8,844 bases of DNA, taken from positions 800 to 9,643 of the forward strand of contig DCTP01000025.1 of NCBI GenBank assembly GCA_002329625.1. Direction: 5' to 3'. Under the pieces are notes generated by a model that saw only the letters and a program-made list of their open reading frames with translations, was not told the DNA's origin and made no database searches. Each line of letters begins with the position of its first letter. The first letter of the stretch is position 1. Below, piece after piece: positions 1 through 6,957 of the stretch. The position numbers and the translations under genes were made by a program. This stretch comes from Leptolinea sp. UBA1437 (GTDB taxonomy: Bacteria; Chloroflexota; Anaerolineae; Anaerolineales; Anaerolineaceae).

Positions 1-58
1 ATTCGGGTTTGCAAGGCGAATGATAAAAGTCAGACAGCAAATTATCGGTAAAATTAGC

Positions 59-64
59 TATAAT
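59..64 (+). promoter_or_regulatory. Candidate -10 box for the sensor operon
   Basis: A perfect TATAAT hexamer lies 31 bases upstream of the response-regulator ATG. No good -35 hexamer sits 16-18 bases further upstream (that stretch reads AGCAAA or similar), so if it is a promoter it is either weak or depends on an activator. The sequence is AT-rich and a chance match is possible. Confidence 0.4.
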
Positions 65-95
65 CGTTTTAAATTTTCAAAATGAATAGGGCATT

Positions 96-1730
96 ATGTT
101 AAAAGTATTCTTGGTTGAGGATGAAATCATAGTTCGTGAAGGAATTCGTGACAGAATTAATTGGGCTGACAACGGATTCGAATTTTCAGGAGAAGCCAGT
201 GACGGCGAATTAGCATATCCGATGATCCAACAAATTAAACCGGACATTGTTATCACGGATATAAAAATGCCGTTTATGGATGGGCTGGCATTGAGTCGAT
301 TAATTCGCAACGAATTACCATGGACGAAAATTATTATTCTCAGCGGTTATGATGAATTTCAGTATGCGAAAGAAGCTATCAACATCGGCGTGACGGATTA
401 TCTGTTAAAACCGATCGGAAGTTCCAAAGTTTTGGAGACCCTATTAAAAATTCGGGATAATATCGAAGAAGAACGAAATCTACGAGAGATGCAAATTCGA
501 TATCGAAAAGAAATGCAAGAAAATGAAAATTATCAGCGCCGTCAATTTTTCACACAACTCATTTCTGATTCTTCTTCAGTTCCGGAAATATTAAATCGTG
601 CGAATGAATTAGATATCGATTTAGCGGCTAAAAGTTATAACATTCTCCTGTTTATTTGCTCTCAAAAAGATGAATCTTCATGGGAAAAATATTCCGGCAA
701 GCTGGTTCAAATGGAAGAGAAAATCGAAAATAATTTTTCGATGCGAAAACATATGATTTTGTTTCGACGCGGATTGGAAGGATGGGCTCTGTTGATAAAA
801 GGTACAGATCATGAATCAGCCGAATCTGTTACAAAGCGATGTATCACCGAGTTAGAAAATCTGTTTCAATCCGATCAAAGCATGGATTATTTTATCGGAG
901 TCGGGATGCCGGTGGAACGTTTACAGCAGATCCCGCAAGCATTTCAAAAAGCGAACCGGGCTTTTGTTTATCGCTATATCGTAGAAGATAATAAAATCGA
1001 GTATTATTCGTTCGATCCCAAACCCGCAATAACAAGCCAAAATGGATTCAGTTTGAAGTTATTGGATCCATCGAAATTAAGCCAATCCGTTATCGACCGA
1101 TTTTTACGAAGCGGGTTGAAGGAGAATGTTTCTCAATTTGTTGAGGATTATATTGAAAGTATCGGTTTGGATTCAGGTAATTCTCTTTCTTTTCGTAAGT
1201 ATATCGTGACAAATATTCTGATCGGTGTTTCTGCTTTTCTGGATGAGATCGGCATCGGAAAACACGTCATTATTGATTCCTTTGGGGACATTGAACAAAT
1301 TACTGAGAAGGTCACGACCCTATCATGTACAAAGGAATTGATTGAGGAGATATTTGATGTAGCTTTGGATTTCCGAGACAATAATAGCAAACAGAAATAT
1401 GCTAATCTTTTATCTGCCGCCGAAACTTATATCCGTGAAAATTACAATTCGGAAGATATCTCCTTAAATCTGGTCGCGCAGGTGACGAATGTCAGCCCTT
1501 CTTATTTCAGTTCGATTTTTAGCCAGGAAAAGGGAATCACGTTTATCGAATTTTTAACCAATGTTCGGATTGAGAAAGCAAAAGAGTTACTCCGATCGAC
1601 CACTTTGCGCAGCTCGGAAATCAGCCAAGCGGTCGGATATAAGGATTCGCATTATTTCAGTTATCTTTTCAAGAAAGAGACCGGATTAACTCCGAGGGAA
1701 TACCGTACTGGGAAAGAAGAGAATAATTGA
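96..1730 (+). CDS. AraC-family two-component response regulator (YesN type)
   Basis: Cytoplasmic DNA-binding response regulator, 544 residues, a usual length for the YesN group. Residues 1-120 form a receiver domain with the acidic pair E8-D9, phospho-acceptor D55 in the TDIKMP context, S83 and K105-P106. The C-terminal 100 residues (about 445-540) are an AraC/XylS double helix-turn-helix; the second helix unit ends in the characteristic GYKDSHYFSYLFKKETGLTP. The middle region (about 160-310) resembles the degenerate GGDEF-like linker of YesN proteins, with IGVGMPV at 267-273 followed by an AFQKANRAF stretch. The ATG follows TAGGG by four bases, a modest ribosome site. Its stop overlaps the TTG start of the kinase gene, its presumed phosphodonor. 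Family knowledge: such regulators commonly activate nearby sugar-transport operons. I infer that the target here is the ytfQRT-yjfF-like operon downstream. Confidence 0.95.
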   Translation: MLKVFLVEDEIIVREGIRDRINWADNGFEFSGEASDGELAYPMIQQIKPDIVITDIKMPFMDGLALSRLIRNELPWTKIIILSGYDEFQYAKEAINIGVTDYLLKPIGSSKVLETLLKIRDNIEEERNLREMQIRYRKEMQENENYQRRQFFTQLISDSSSVPEILNRANELDIDLAAKSYNILLFICSQKDESSWEKYSGKLVQMEEKIENNFSMRKHMILFRRGLEGWALLIKGTDHESAESVTKRCITELENLFQSDQSMDYFIGVGMPVERLQQIPQAFQKANRAFVYRYIVEDNKIEYYSFDPKPAITSQNGFSLKLLDPSKLSQSVIDRFLRSGLKENVSQFVEDYIESIGLDSGNSLSFRKYIVTNILIGVSAFLDEIGIGKHVIIDSFGDIEQITEKVTTLSCTKELIEEIFDVALDFRDNNSKQKYANLLSAAETYIRENYNSEDISLNLVAQVTNVSPSYFSSIFSQEKGITFIEFLTNVRIEKAKELLRSTTLRSSEISQAVGYKDSHYFSYLFKKETGLTPREYRTGKEENN

Positions 1731-3178
1731 ACAGGAAATACTTTTCCAATCGAATTAGATTTTCCTCTTTAAGTTTTAAGTTGAATATGCTGATGACGAT
1801 CATCATGCTAACAATGACTTTAATTATTGTTGTCATGTTGGCAGTATTAATTCGTTCTACCAACCAATATAATTTGATCGTTCAAAACCTTGTCACCGCG
1901 AGCGAGTTTAATTTCGATTTCAAAGAGACGCTGGATTATAAGATGTACCAATATGTAATCGGCGGAGGTGATGATTTTGATACATTGGATCCGCTTTCCG
2001 ATGTAAGTAATGCGCTGAATGTGGTCGAAAAATTGAAATTAACAACAGTCCGGGCGGACAATATCAAGCGGCTCCAAACAATCAGTGCTTTCCTGATGAA
2101 TTTAAGGACCAAAATTGAGAAGATCCATGAAACACATTCTTATCAAGAAAATATGACAAGTGTGGATTATGATATCCGAGTTTTGACGGAGTTGATTCAA
2201 GAGAAAGTTCAAGAATACATTTTTTATGAAACTAACGAGTTAGCGGTTATTCGTGAACGGACCAATCAGGAAATCACACGGACTATCGTTATTTTGGGCA
2301 TCGTTTCCATTGGTATCGTCATCTTGTTATGGATCTTTTCTTTCCGTATTTCCGACAGTATTGTTCGTCCGATTCGAATGCTTTCTGAAAATTTCAAGAT
2401 GGTCGGTCGGGGAGATTTTACTGTTCGTTCCGAAAAAGGATATGACGATGAAATTCAAATGTTGAATGATACATTTGACAGTATGGTTGGCCAAATCGAA
2501 ATCCTTTTGAATGACGTTAAGCATGAGCAGGAAAATCTTCGTCAAACAGAATTAAAACTTTTGCAGGCGCAGATCAATCCGCATTTCTTGTATAACACTT
2601 TTGATACGATCATTTATCTTGCTGAAGATCATCAGGATGAAAAAGTAATTGAAATGATTACCTCCTTATCCGTATTTTTCCGGACGACATTAAGTAAGGG
2701 CGAAGATATCATTTCGCTTCGGGAAGAAGAAGTTCATGCCTGCAGTTATCTTGAGATTCAAAAAGTACGCTATCGGGATATTTTGGAATATGAGATTGTA
2801 ATTCCGGAAGAACTGTTGGATTACAGTATCCCAAAATTAACCATCCAGCCGCTCGTTGAAAACGCTTTGTACCATGGAATTAAAAATAAACGGGGAATGG
2901 GGAAAATTACCGTCAAAGCCTGGCAATCTCAAAGTGAATTATTCCTTCAGGTAAAGGATAATGGCATCGGTATGAAACAGGAAAACTTGGAAAAATTACG
3001 AAAATCCGTTTTAGAGGAACACAAAATTGGATTCGGCTTATCCAATGTCCATGAAAGAATTCAGCTTTATTACGGAAGCGAATACGGATTATCTATCGAA
3101 AGTGAATATGATTTAGGGACAGAAGTCACTATAAAACTTCCATTAAATCTGATACGATCGGAAGAGCAAAAGATATGA
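1727..3178 (+). CDS. Sensor histidine kinase (YesM/LytS type, HAMP domain)
   Basis: Membrane sensor kinase, 483 residues. The order is a first membrane helix (about 20-42), an extracytoplasmic segment (about 43-185), a second membrane helix (about 186-207), HAMP (about 209-265), a His_kinase domain with phospho-acceptor H286 in the motif QINPHFLYNT, and a HATPase domain with N379 (LVENALYHGIK), D411-N-G-I-G and the G435-F-G-L loop. These are diagnostic of the YesM/LytS class that pairs with YesN-type regulators. The start is a TTG at 1727, in TTGA overlap with the upstream stop and preceded by a purine-rich GGAAAGAAGAG. The first in-frame ATG (1787) would truncate membrane helix 1, so TTG is preferred. 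The sensor segment, about 143 residues, is short for YesM kinases, which often carry a dCache domain, and looks purely helical. This fits sensing through a partner protein, probably the lipoprotein encoded next, whose ATG overlaps this stop. Confidence 0.94.
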   Translation: MNRKYFSNRIRFSSLSFKLNMLMTIIMLTMTLIIVVMLAVLIRSTNQYNLIVQNLVTASEFNFDFKETLDYKMYQYVIGGGDDFDTLDPLSDVSNALNVVEKLKLTTVRADNIKRLQTISAFLMNLRTKIEKIHETHSYQENMTSVDYDIRVLTELIQEKVQEYIFYETNELAVIRERTNQEITRTIVILGIVSIGIVILLWIFSFRISDSIVRPIRMLSENFKMVGRGDFTVRSEKGYDDEIQMLNDTFDSMVGQIEILLNDVKHEQENLRQTELKLLQAQINPHFLYNTFDTIIYLAEDHQDEKVIEMITSLSVFFRTTLSKGEDIISLREEEVHACSYLEIQKVRYRDILEYEIVIPEELLDYSIPKLTIQPLVENALYHGIKNKRGMGKITVKAWQSQSELFLQVKDNGIGMKQENLEKLRKSVLEEHKIGFGLSNVHERIQLYYGSEYGLSIESEYDLGTEVTIKLPLNLIRSEEQKI

Positions 3179-4179
3179 TTAAGAAACAGATTTTGTCTTA
3201 TACCGTTTTTTTGGTAAGTTTATGTCTAGCCGGATGTTTTTACCGTCCGAATGCACAGCGCTCCTCACTCGTCACTTCGACGGAAAGTAATTTAATCGTG
3301 GTGGGATATGCACAGGTCGGAGCGGAATCAGATTGGCGAGTTGCCAATACCCAATCTTTTAAATCCACTTTTACAGAAGAAAACGGTTTTGAACTGATAT
3401 TTATCGATGCTCAACAAAAACCGGAAAATCAAATCAAGGCTTTAAGAAACTTTATTCAGCAGGAAGTTGATTATATCGTTTTGGCTCCGATTGTTGAATC
3501 CGGTTGGGATTCGGTTCTGAAAGAAGTAAAGGAAGCCGGAATTCCCTTAATTCTTTCGGACAGAATGGTCAATGTTGAAGATGATTCCCTGTATGTTTCA
3601 TGGGTCGGCGGTAATTTTGTGAAAGAGGGTGAAGATTCCGTTGAATGGCTTCATAATTACCTAAAGGAAATAGGGAGAGATAAAGAAATCATTAATATCG
3701 TCGAAATGCAGGGAACTTTAGGCTCCACCGCGGAAATAGGCAGGACGGAGGGAATCGAAAAAAAAATAGCTGAATATCCTAATTTCAGATTATTGGAAAA
3801 ACAAACGGGTGATTTTGTTCAGTCGATGGGGCAGGAAGTGATGGAGGGCTTTTTAAAGAAATATGACGATATTGATGTTTTGATTGCTCAAAATGATAAT
3901 ATGGCTTTCGGAGCGATTGATGCGATTGAAGCTGCCGGATTTGTCCCCGGGAAAGATATTATTATCATTTCTATCGATGCGGTGAAAGCAGCTTTGGAAG
4001 AAATCGTCGCCGGAAGAATTAATGCTTCCATTGAATGCAACCCGCTTCATGGTCCGCGGGTCGCTGAGATTATCCGTAAATTGGAAGCGGGTGAACCGGT
4101 TGAGAAAAAGATTTACGTAAACGAGGAAATCTTTGACATTAAAAATGCCGCCGAACGATTACCTACTCGGGAATATTAA
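3175..4179 (+). CDS. Lipoprotein sugar-binding protein (YtfQ-like), probable co-sensor
   Basis: Type-I periplasmic-binding-protein fold of the galactofuranose/ribose family, 334 residues. The N-terminus is a lipoprotein signal with lipobox L18-A-G-C21, followed by a roughly 18-residue linker; the binding domain starts near N39. The opening GYAQVGAESDWR, the NQIKALRNFI stretch, D129-R130, G-R190, N240-D241 and D268 match the positions used for sugar contacts in RbsB/YtfQ relatives, so ligand binding looks intact. It is about 72% identical (214 of 296 gapless positions by hand) to the secreted protein encoded at 4365. Its ATG overlaps the kinase stop (ATGA), and it is separated from the transport genes by a 185-bp gap with promoter-like features. 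From this I infer a sensory role with the kinase rather than bulk transport, as for XylFII in the Clostridium xylose system. The alternative is that it is a second transport receptor for the same permease. Confidence 0.9.
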   Translation: MIKKQILSYTVFLVSLCLAGCFYRPNAQRSSLVTSTESNLIVVGYAQVGAESDWRVANTQSFKSTFTEENGFELIFIDAQQKPENQIKALRNFIQQEVDYIVLAPIVESGWDSVLKEVKEAGIPLILSDRMVNVEDDSLYVSWVGGNFVKEGEDSVEWLHNYLKEIGRDKEIINIVEMQGTLGSTAEIGRTEGIEKKIAEYPNFRLLEKQTGDFVQSMGQEVMEGFLKKYDDIDVLIAQNDNMAFGAIDAIEAAGFVPGKDIIIISIDAVKAALEEIVAGRINASIECNPLHGPRVAEIIRKLEAGEPVEKKIYVNEEIFDIKNAAERLPTREY

Positions 4180-4185
4180 ATATTC
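4171..4185. repeat. 7-bp inverted repeat across the stop codon
   Basis: GAATATT-A-AATATTC is a near-perfect palindrome with a one-base centre. It includes the TAA stop of the lipoprotein gene. It is AT-rich and has no following T-run, so it is not a convincing terminator. It could be a protein-binding site or chance. Confidence 0.3.
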
Positions 4186-4191
4186 TATGGA

Positions 4192-4217
4192 CTTTAAATA
4201 AAATTAACTTTTTAAAG
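4192..4217. repeat. AT-rich inverted repeat (CTTTAAA/TTTAAAG)
   Basis: Seven-base arms at 4192-4198 and 4211-4217 are separated by 12 bases. They lie shortly after the lipoprotein gene. The stem would be A/T-dominated and weak, so terminator function is doubtful. A second small inverted repeat, TCGAA-ATAA-TTCGA, lies at 4233-4246. No clear intrinsic terminator follows the lipoprotein gene, so read-through into the transport operon is possible. Confidence 0.2.
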
Positions 4218-4261
4218 ATAAAATCCCACTTTTCGAAATAATTCGATTAAAAAACTAAACC

Positions 4262-4305
4262 TTCTCCATAAGATTTTCCGTAGAGTCTTTTTCGGATTAT
4301 CCATA
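4262..4305 (+). promoter_or_regulatory. Three imperfect copies of TTNTCCRTA, candidate operator
   Basis: TTCTCCATA (4262-4270), TTTTCCGTA (4274-4282) and TTATCCATA (4297-4305) occur in the same orientation just upstream of the transport operon. Start-to-start distances are 12 and 23 bases, roughly one and two helical turns. Direct repeats near a poor -35 region are the usual layout for AraC-type activators, and the adjacent sensor operon encodes such a protein. A related TTATCGGTA lies at 42-50, upstream of the regulator gene itself. The match is by eye in AT-rich DNA, so it remains tentative. Confidence 0.3.
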
Positions 4306-4309
4306 CAAT
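4304..4309 (+). promoter_or_regulatory. Candidate -10 box for the transport operon
   Basis: TACAAT matches the TATAAT consensus at five of six positions and lies 55 bases upstream of the binding-protein ATG. The expected -35 position (around 4281-4286, TAGAGT) is far from consensus, which would fit an activator-dependent promoter. No better -35/-10 pair was seen in the gap. Confidence 0.3.
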
Positions 4310-4329
4310 TGAATTTAACAATATTCAGC

Positions 4330-4344
4330 CGGCTATTCAAGCCG
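4330..4344 (+). promoter_or_regulatory. Small leader hairpin ahead of the ribosome site
   Basis: CGGCT-ATTCA-AGCCG gives a perfect 5-bp GC-rich stem with a 5-base loop, ending 10 bases before the Shine-Dalgarno sequence. The left arm also lies within the palindrome AGCCGGCT (4327-4334). In a transcript it could stabilise the 5' end or shape ribosome access. It is too small to call a riboswitch. Confidence 0.3.
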
Positions 4345-4354
4345 AAATCAATTT

Positions 4355-4360
4355 AGGAGG
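4355..4360 (+). promoter_or_regulatory. Strong Shine-Dalgarno site for the secreted binding protein
   Basis: AGGAGG, continued by G at 4361, lies four bases before the ATG at 4365. It is among the strongest ribosome sites in the window and fits the high production expected for a transport binding protein. Confidence 0.8.
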
Positions 4361-4364
4361 GAAG

Positions 4365-5333
4365 ATGAAGAAGGTTATTAGTTTACTTATTCTTGTTTTA
4401 TTGTTGTCCGGCGTTTTTGCTGTCGCCGTAAGCGCTGCCGATGATTTGATTGTCGTCGGTTATTCCCAGGTAGGCGCAGAATCAGACTGGCGGACTGCCA
4501 ATACCGAGTCCTTTAAATCAACATTTACCGAAGAAAACGGCTATAAGCTGATTTTTGACGACGCGATGCAGAAGCCTGAAAACCAGATTAAAGCAATTCG
4601 AAACTTCATTCAACAGGAAGTGGATTACATCGTTTTAGCTCCGATCGTTGAAACCGGATGGGAGACGGTGTTGGGCGAAGCAAAAGCCGCCGGAATCCCC
4701 GTCATTCTTTCTGACCGGATGATCAAAGTTACCGATGATTCCCTTTATGTCGCATGGGTCGGCGGGAACTTTATCAAGGAAGGTCATAACGCGATCGAAT
4801 GGTTGGATAACTATCTAAAAGAGAACGGTCGAGATAACGAAGATATCAACATTGTTCTGCTTCAAGGGACAATCGGTTCTTCCGCACAAATCGGTCGTAC
4901 ACAGGGCGTGGAAGAATTACTTGCCGATCGGCCAAAATATCATCTGCTTGCCAAACAGACGGGTGAATTTACTCAGGCCAAAGGTCAGGAAGTTATGGAA
5001 TCATTCCTGAAATCCTATCCGGATATCGATGTGGTCATCGCTGAGAATGATGATATGGGATACGGTGCGATGGAAGCCATTCGGGCTGCCGGTAAAGTCC
5101 CCGGAAAAGATATCATCATGATTTCCTATGATGCCGGTCGTCGAGCTTTTGAAGCCATCCTGAAGGGTGATCTGAATGCGACCATTGAATGCAACCCGCT
5201 TCACGGTCCGCGTGTCGCTGAAATTATCCAGAAACTGGAAAAGGGTGAACCGGTTGAGAAGATTCAATACGTAGACGAAGGCGTATTCGATATCAAGAAT
5301 GCAGCTGAAGTTCTTCCGACACGGGCTTATTAG
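4365..5333 (+). CDS. ytfQ: Secreted galactofuranose-type sugar ABC transporter binding protein
   Basis: Extracytoplasmic receptor of a CUT2 sugar transporter, 322 residues, close to the E. coli YtfQ length. It has a classic signal peptide: basic MKK, a Leu/Ile/Val-rich core, and a likely signal-peptidase-I site after VSA (residue 24). There is no lipobox Cys, so the mature protein is soluble. The mature start GYSQVGAESDWR, the block NQIKAIRNFIQQEVDYIVLAP, the pair D117-R118, GR178, the ENDDM motif (227-231) and D256 closely follow YtfQ as I recall it. The gene is first in the order binding protein, ATPase, permease, permease, exactly the E. coli ytfQRT-yjfF arrangement. It is a close paralogue of the preceding lipoprotein. 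The substrate is probably galactofuranose or a related furanose/pentose by family; the exact sugar cannot be read from sequence alone. Confidence 0.92.
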   Translation: MKKVISLLILVLLLSGVFAVAVSAADDLIVVGYSQVGAESDWRTANTESFKSTFTEENGYKLIFDDAMQKPENQIKAIRNFIQQEVDYIVLAPIVETGWETVLGEAKAAGIPVILSDRMIKVTDDSLYVAWVGGNFIKEGHNAIEWLDNYLKENGRDNEDINIVLLQGTIGSSAQIGRTQGVEELLADRPKYHLLAKQTGEFTQAKGQEVMESFLKSYPDIDVVIAENDDMGYGAMEAIRAAGKVPGKDIIMISYDAGRRAFEAILKGDLNATIECNPLHGPRVAEIIQKLEKGEPVEKIQYVDEGVFDIKNAAEVLPTRAY

Positions 5334-5347
5334 TCTTTGAGTGTTCG

Positions 5348-5386
5348 AAAAAATGGCAGGCGGGAAAGACCACCTGCCATTTTTTT
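5348..5386 (+). terminator. Strong hairpin with T-run between binding protein and ATPase
   Basis: A-rich TGGCAGG (5354-5360) pairs with CCTGCCA (5373-5379), and the flanking A6 and T7 extend the stem to 13 bp around a 12-base loop. The transcript would end in a U-run. The structure starts 14 bases after the binding-protein stop and finishes 35 bases before the ATPase ATG. It has all the parts of an intrinsic terminator, and because of the A-tract it could work in both directions. No promoter is apparent after it, so partial read-through probably supplies the downstream genes, leaving more binding-protein mRNA than ATPase or permease mRNA. It could also act as a 3' stabilising hairpin after processing. 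Confidence 0.85.
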
Positions 5387-5421
5387 CAAACGAATTTGAA
5401 AACCACTTTGGGAATTTAAAT

Positions 5422-6957
5422 ATGAGCAATGAACTACTAACAATGAGGCATATCAGTAAATCTTTTCCCGGAGTTGTAGCGCTGAATAATGTTGATTTTA
5501 CTCTCCGAAGCGGAGAAATCCATGCTTTAATGGGCGAAAATGGAGCCGGAAAGTCCACCCTGATTAAAGTTTTGACGGGTGTCGAAGAACTCGAAGAAGG
5601 TGAAATCCGTGTCTCTTGGTTGGATCATCCGTTAATCAACCATTCCCCTCAGGAAGCGCAACTCAACGGGATCAGCACCGTCTATCAGGAAGTGAACTTA
5701 TGTCCCAATCTTTCGGTTGCCGAAAACATTTTTATCGGTCGCGAACCGAAAAAGCGAGGCATGATCGATTGGAAGGCAATGAATGATAATTCCAGAAAAA
5801 TCCTCAGAAGCCTCAATCTTTCACAAGTCGATGTCACGAAATCCTTGGAACATTATTCCATCGCCATTCAACAAATGGTTGCGATTGCACGGGCGATTGA
5901 TATTGAATCAAAAATTCTGATTTTTGACGAACCTACCTCTTCATTGGAAGAACAAGAAACCGAGAAGTTGTTTCAAATCATGAATCAACTCAAGGAAAAA
6001 GGGGTGGGAATCATTTTTATTACCCATTTTTTGGAACAGGTTTATGAGGTATCCGACCGAATTACCGTTTTAAGAAACGGTGAATTAGTCGGCGAAAGTT
6101 TAACGAAAGATTTACCGCGTGTCCAGTTGGTCGCTAAAATGTTGGGAAAAGAATTTAATGATTTGGCGGCGATTAAGAAAGAGACAAAAGAGAAGGTGAA
6201 TCATACGAAAGGTGTGCCGCTGATCGATGCGAGAAATTTGGGGCATAGAGGAACGATTAAACCTTTCAGCCTACAAATATACCCCGGTGAAGTTGTGGGG
6301 TTAGCGGGACTCCTCGGTTCGGGACGCTCCGAACTTGCCCGGACAATTTACGGCGCAGACAAACCGGACAGCGGAGAATTATTTGTCAATACGAAGAAAG
6401 TGAAAATCAACGCCCCGATCGATGCGATGAAAGAACGGATGGGGTATTTACCGGAAGATCGCAAAGAGGAAGGAGTCATCAGTGACCTTTCCGTAAAAGA
6501 AAATATATTTATAGCACTTCAAGCCCGTAAGGGAATGTTAAAACCTTTAAGCAACAAGGAACAAACACAATTAGCGGAAAAATATATCAAGCTGTTGAAT
6601 ATCAAAGTCGCAAATATAGACAGCCCTATCAAGCAACTTAGCGGTGGAAATCAGCAGAAAGTCATTCTTGCACGTTGGCTGTCGACGCAGCCTGATTTTT
6701 TGATTTTGGATGAACCGACTCGGGGAATCGATGTTGGAACGAAAACCGAAATTCAAAAATTAGTGTTGAATCTGGCGGAAGAAGGAATGGCTATTATGTT
6801 TATTTCTTCGGAAATTGATGAAATGATTCGTACCGTCAGCCGAATGATTGTATTAAGAGATAGAGAAAAGGTCGGAGAACTCAGCGAAGAGGAAATGACT
6901 CAAGATCATATTATGGCTGCAATCGCCGGAGGTGAAAGAGATGAAGAAGACGCTTAA
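5422..6957 (+). CDS. ytfR: Sugar ABC transporter ATPase with two nucleotide-binding domains
   Basis: Cytoplasmic fused ATPase of CUT2 transporters, 511 residues from this start. Domain 1 has Walker A GENGAGKST (38-46), Q-loop Q89, a degenerate signature YSIAIQQ (145-151) and Walker B FDEP with D169-E170. Domain 2 has a degenerate Walker A, GLLGSGRSE, with R302 in place of the usual Lys, a canonical LSGGNQQ signature (406-412) and D430-E431. This asymmetry is normal for RbsA/YtfR proteins, and YSIAIQQMVAIARA matches YtfR especially well. The frame stays open upstream to a GTG at 5341, but that extension would translate the terminator hairpin and resembles nothing in the family. The ATG at 5422, preceded by GGGA at eight bases, puts the conserved start of domain 1 where expected. 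The end overlaps the next gene by 17 bases. Confidence 0.95.
   Translation: MSNELLTMRHISKSFPGVVALNNVDFTLRSGEIHALMGENGAGKSTLIKVLTGVEELEEGEIRVSWLDHPLINHSPQEAQLNGISTVYQEVNLCPNLSVAENIFIGREPKKRGMIDWKAMNDNSRKILRSLNLSQVDVTKSLEHYSIAIQQMVAIARAIDIESKILIFDEPTSSLEEQETEKLFQIMNQLKEKGVGIIFITHFLEQVYEVSDRITVLRNGELVGESLTKDLPRVQLVAKMLGKEFNDLAAIKKETKEKVNHTKGVPLIDARNLGHRGTIKPFSLQIYPGEVVGLAGLLGSGRSELARTIYGADKPDSGELFVNTKKVKINAPIDAMKERMGYLPEDRKEEGVISDLSVKENIFIALQARKGMLKPLSNKEQTQLAEKYIKLLNIKVANIDSPIKQLSGGNQQKVILARWLSTQPDFLILDEPTRGIDVGTKTEIQKLVLNLAEEGMAIMFISSEIDEMIRTVSRMIVLRDREKVGELSEEEMTQDHIMAAIAGGERDEEDA
6928..6935 (+). promoter_or_regulatory. Shine-Dalgarno site that sets the first permease start
   Basis: GGAGGTGA lies five bases before the ATG at 6941. 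A GTG at 6932 is in frame but falls inside this ribosome site, so it is an unlikely start. The site is embedded in the last codons of the ATPase gene, which points to coupled translation. Confidence 0.75.

Noticed and set aside
2..85. An open reading frame from the left edge ending in TGA at 83-85, which could be the C-terminus of an upstream gene.
   Set aside because: It gives only 27 codons with no recognisable motif, and a second frame is also open from the edge to 51. The sequence to the left is needed to decide.
4180..4364. Search for a riboswitch, tRNA, small RNA, CRISPR or insertion sequence in the intergenic gap.
   Set aside because: Only short inverted repeats and one 5-bp hairpin are present. 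No conserved RNA core, array or transposase trace could be seen here or elsewhere in the window.
5341..5421. Possible N-terminal extension of the ATPase from a GTG at 5341.
   Set aside because: It would encode the terminator hairpin as protein, has no ribosome site and has no counterpart in YtfR/RbsA proteins.
5001..5558. A 185-codon minus-strand open frame across the binding-protein end, the terminator and the ATPase start.
   Set aside because: It runs antisense to two strongly conserved genes, spans the hairpin and shows no family motif. It is an antisense shadow.
6301..6336. Missing Walker A lysine (Arg at 302) in the second ATPase domain as a sign of decay.
   Set aside because: Degenerate Walker A in domain 2 and a degenerate signature in domain 1 are the normal state in RbsA/YtfR-type fused ATPases.
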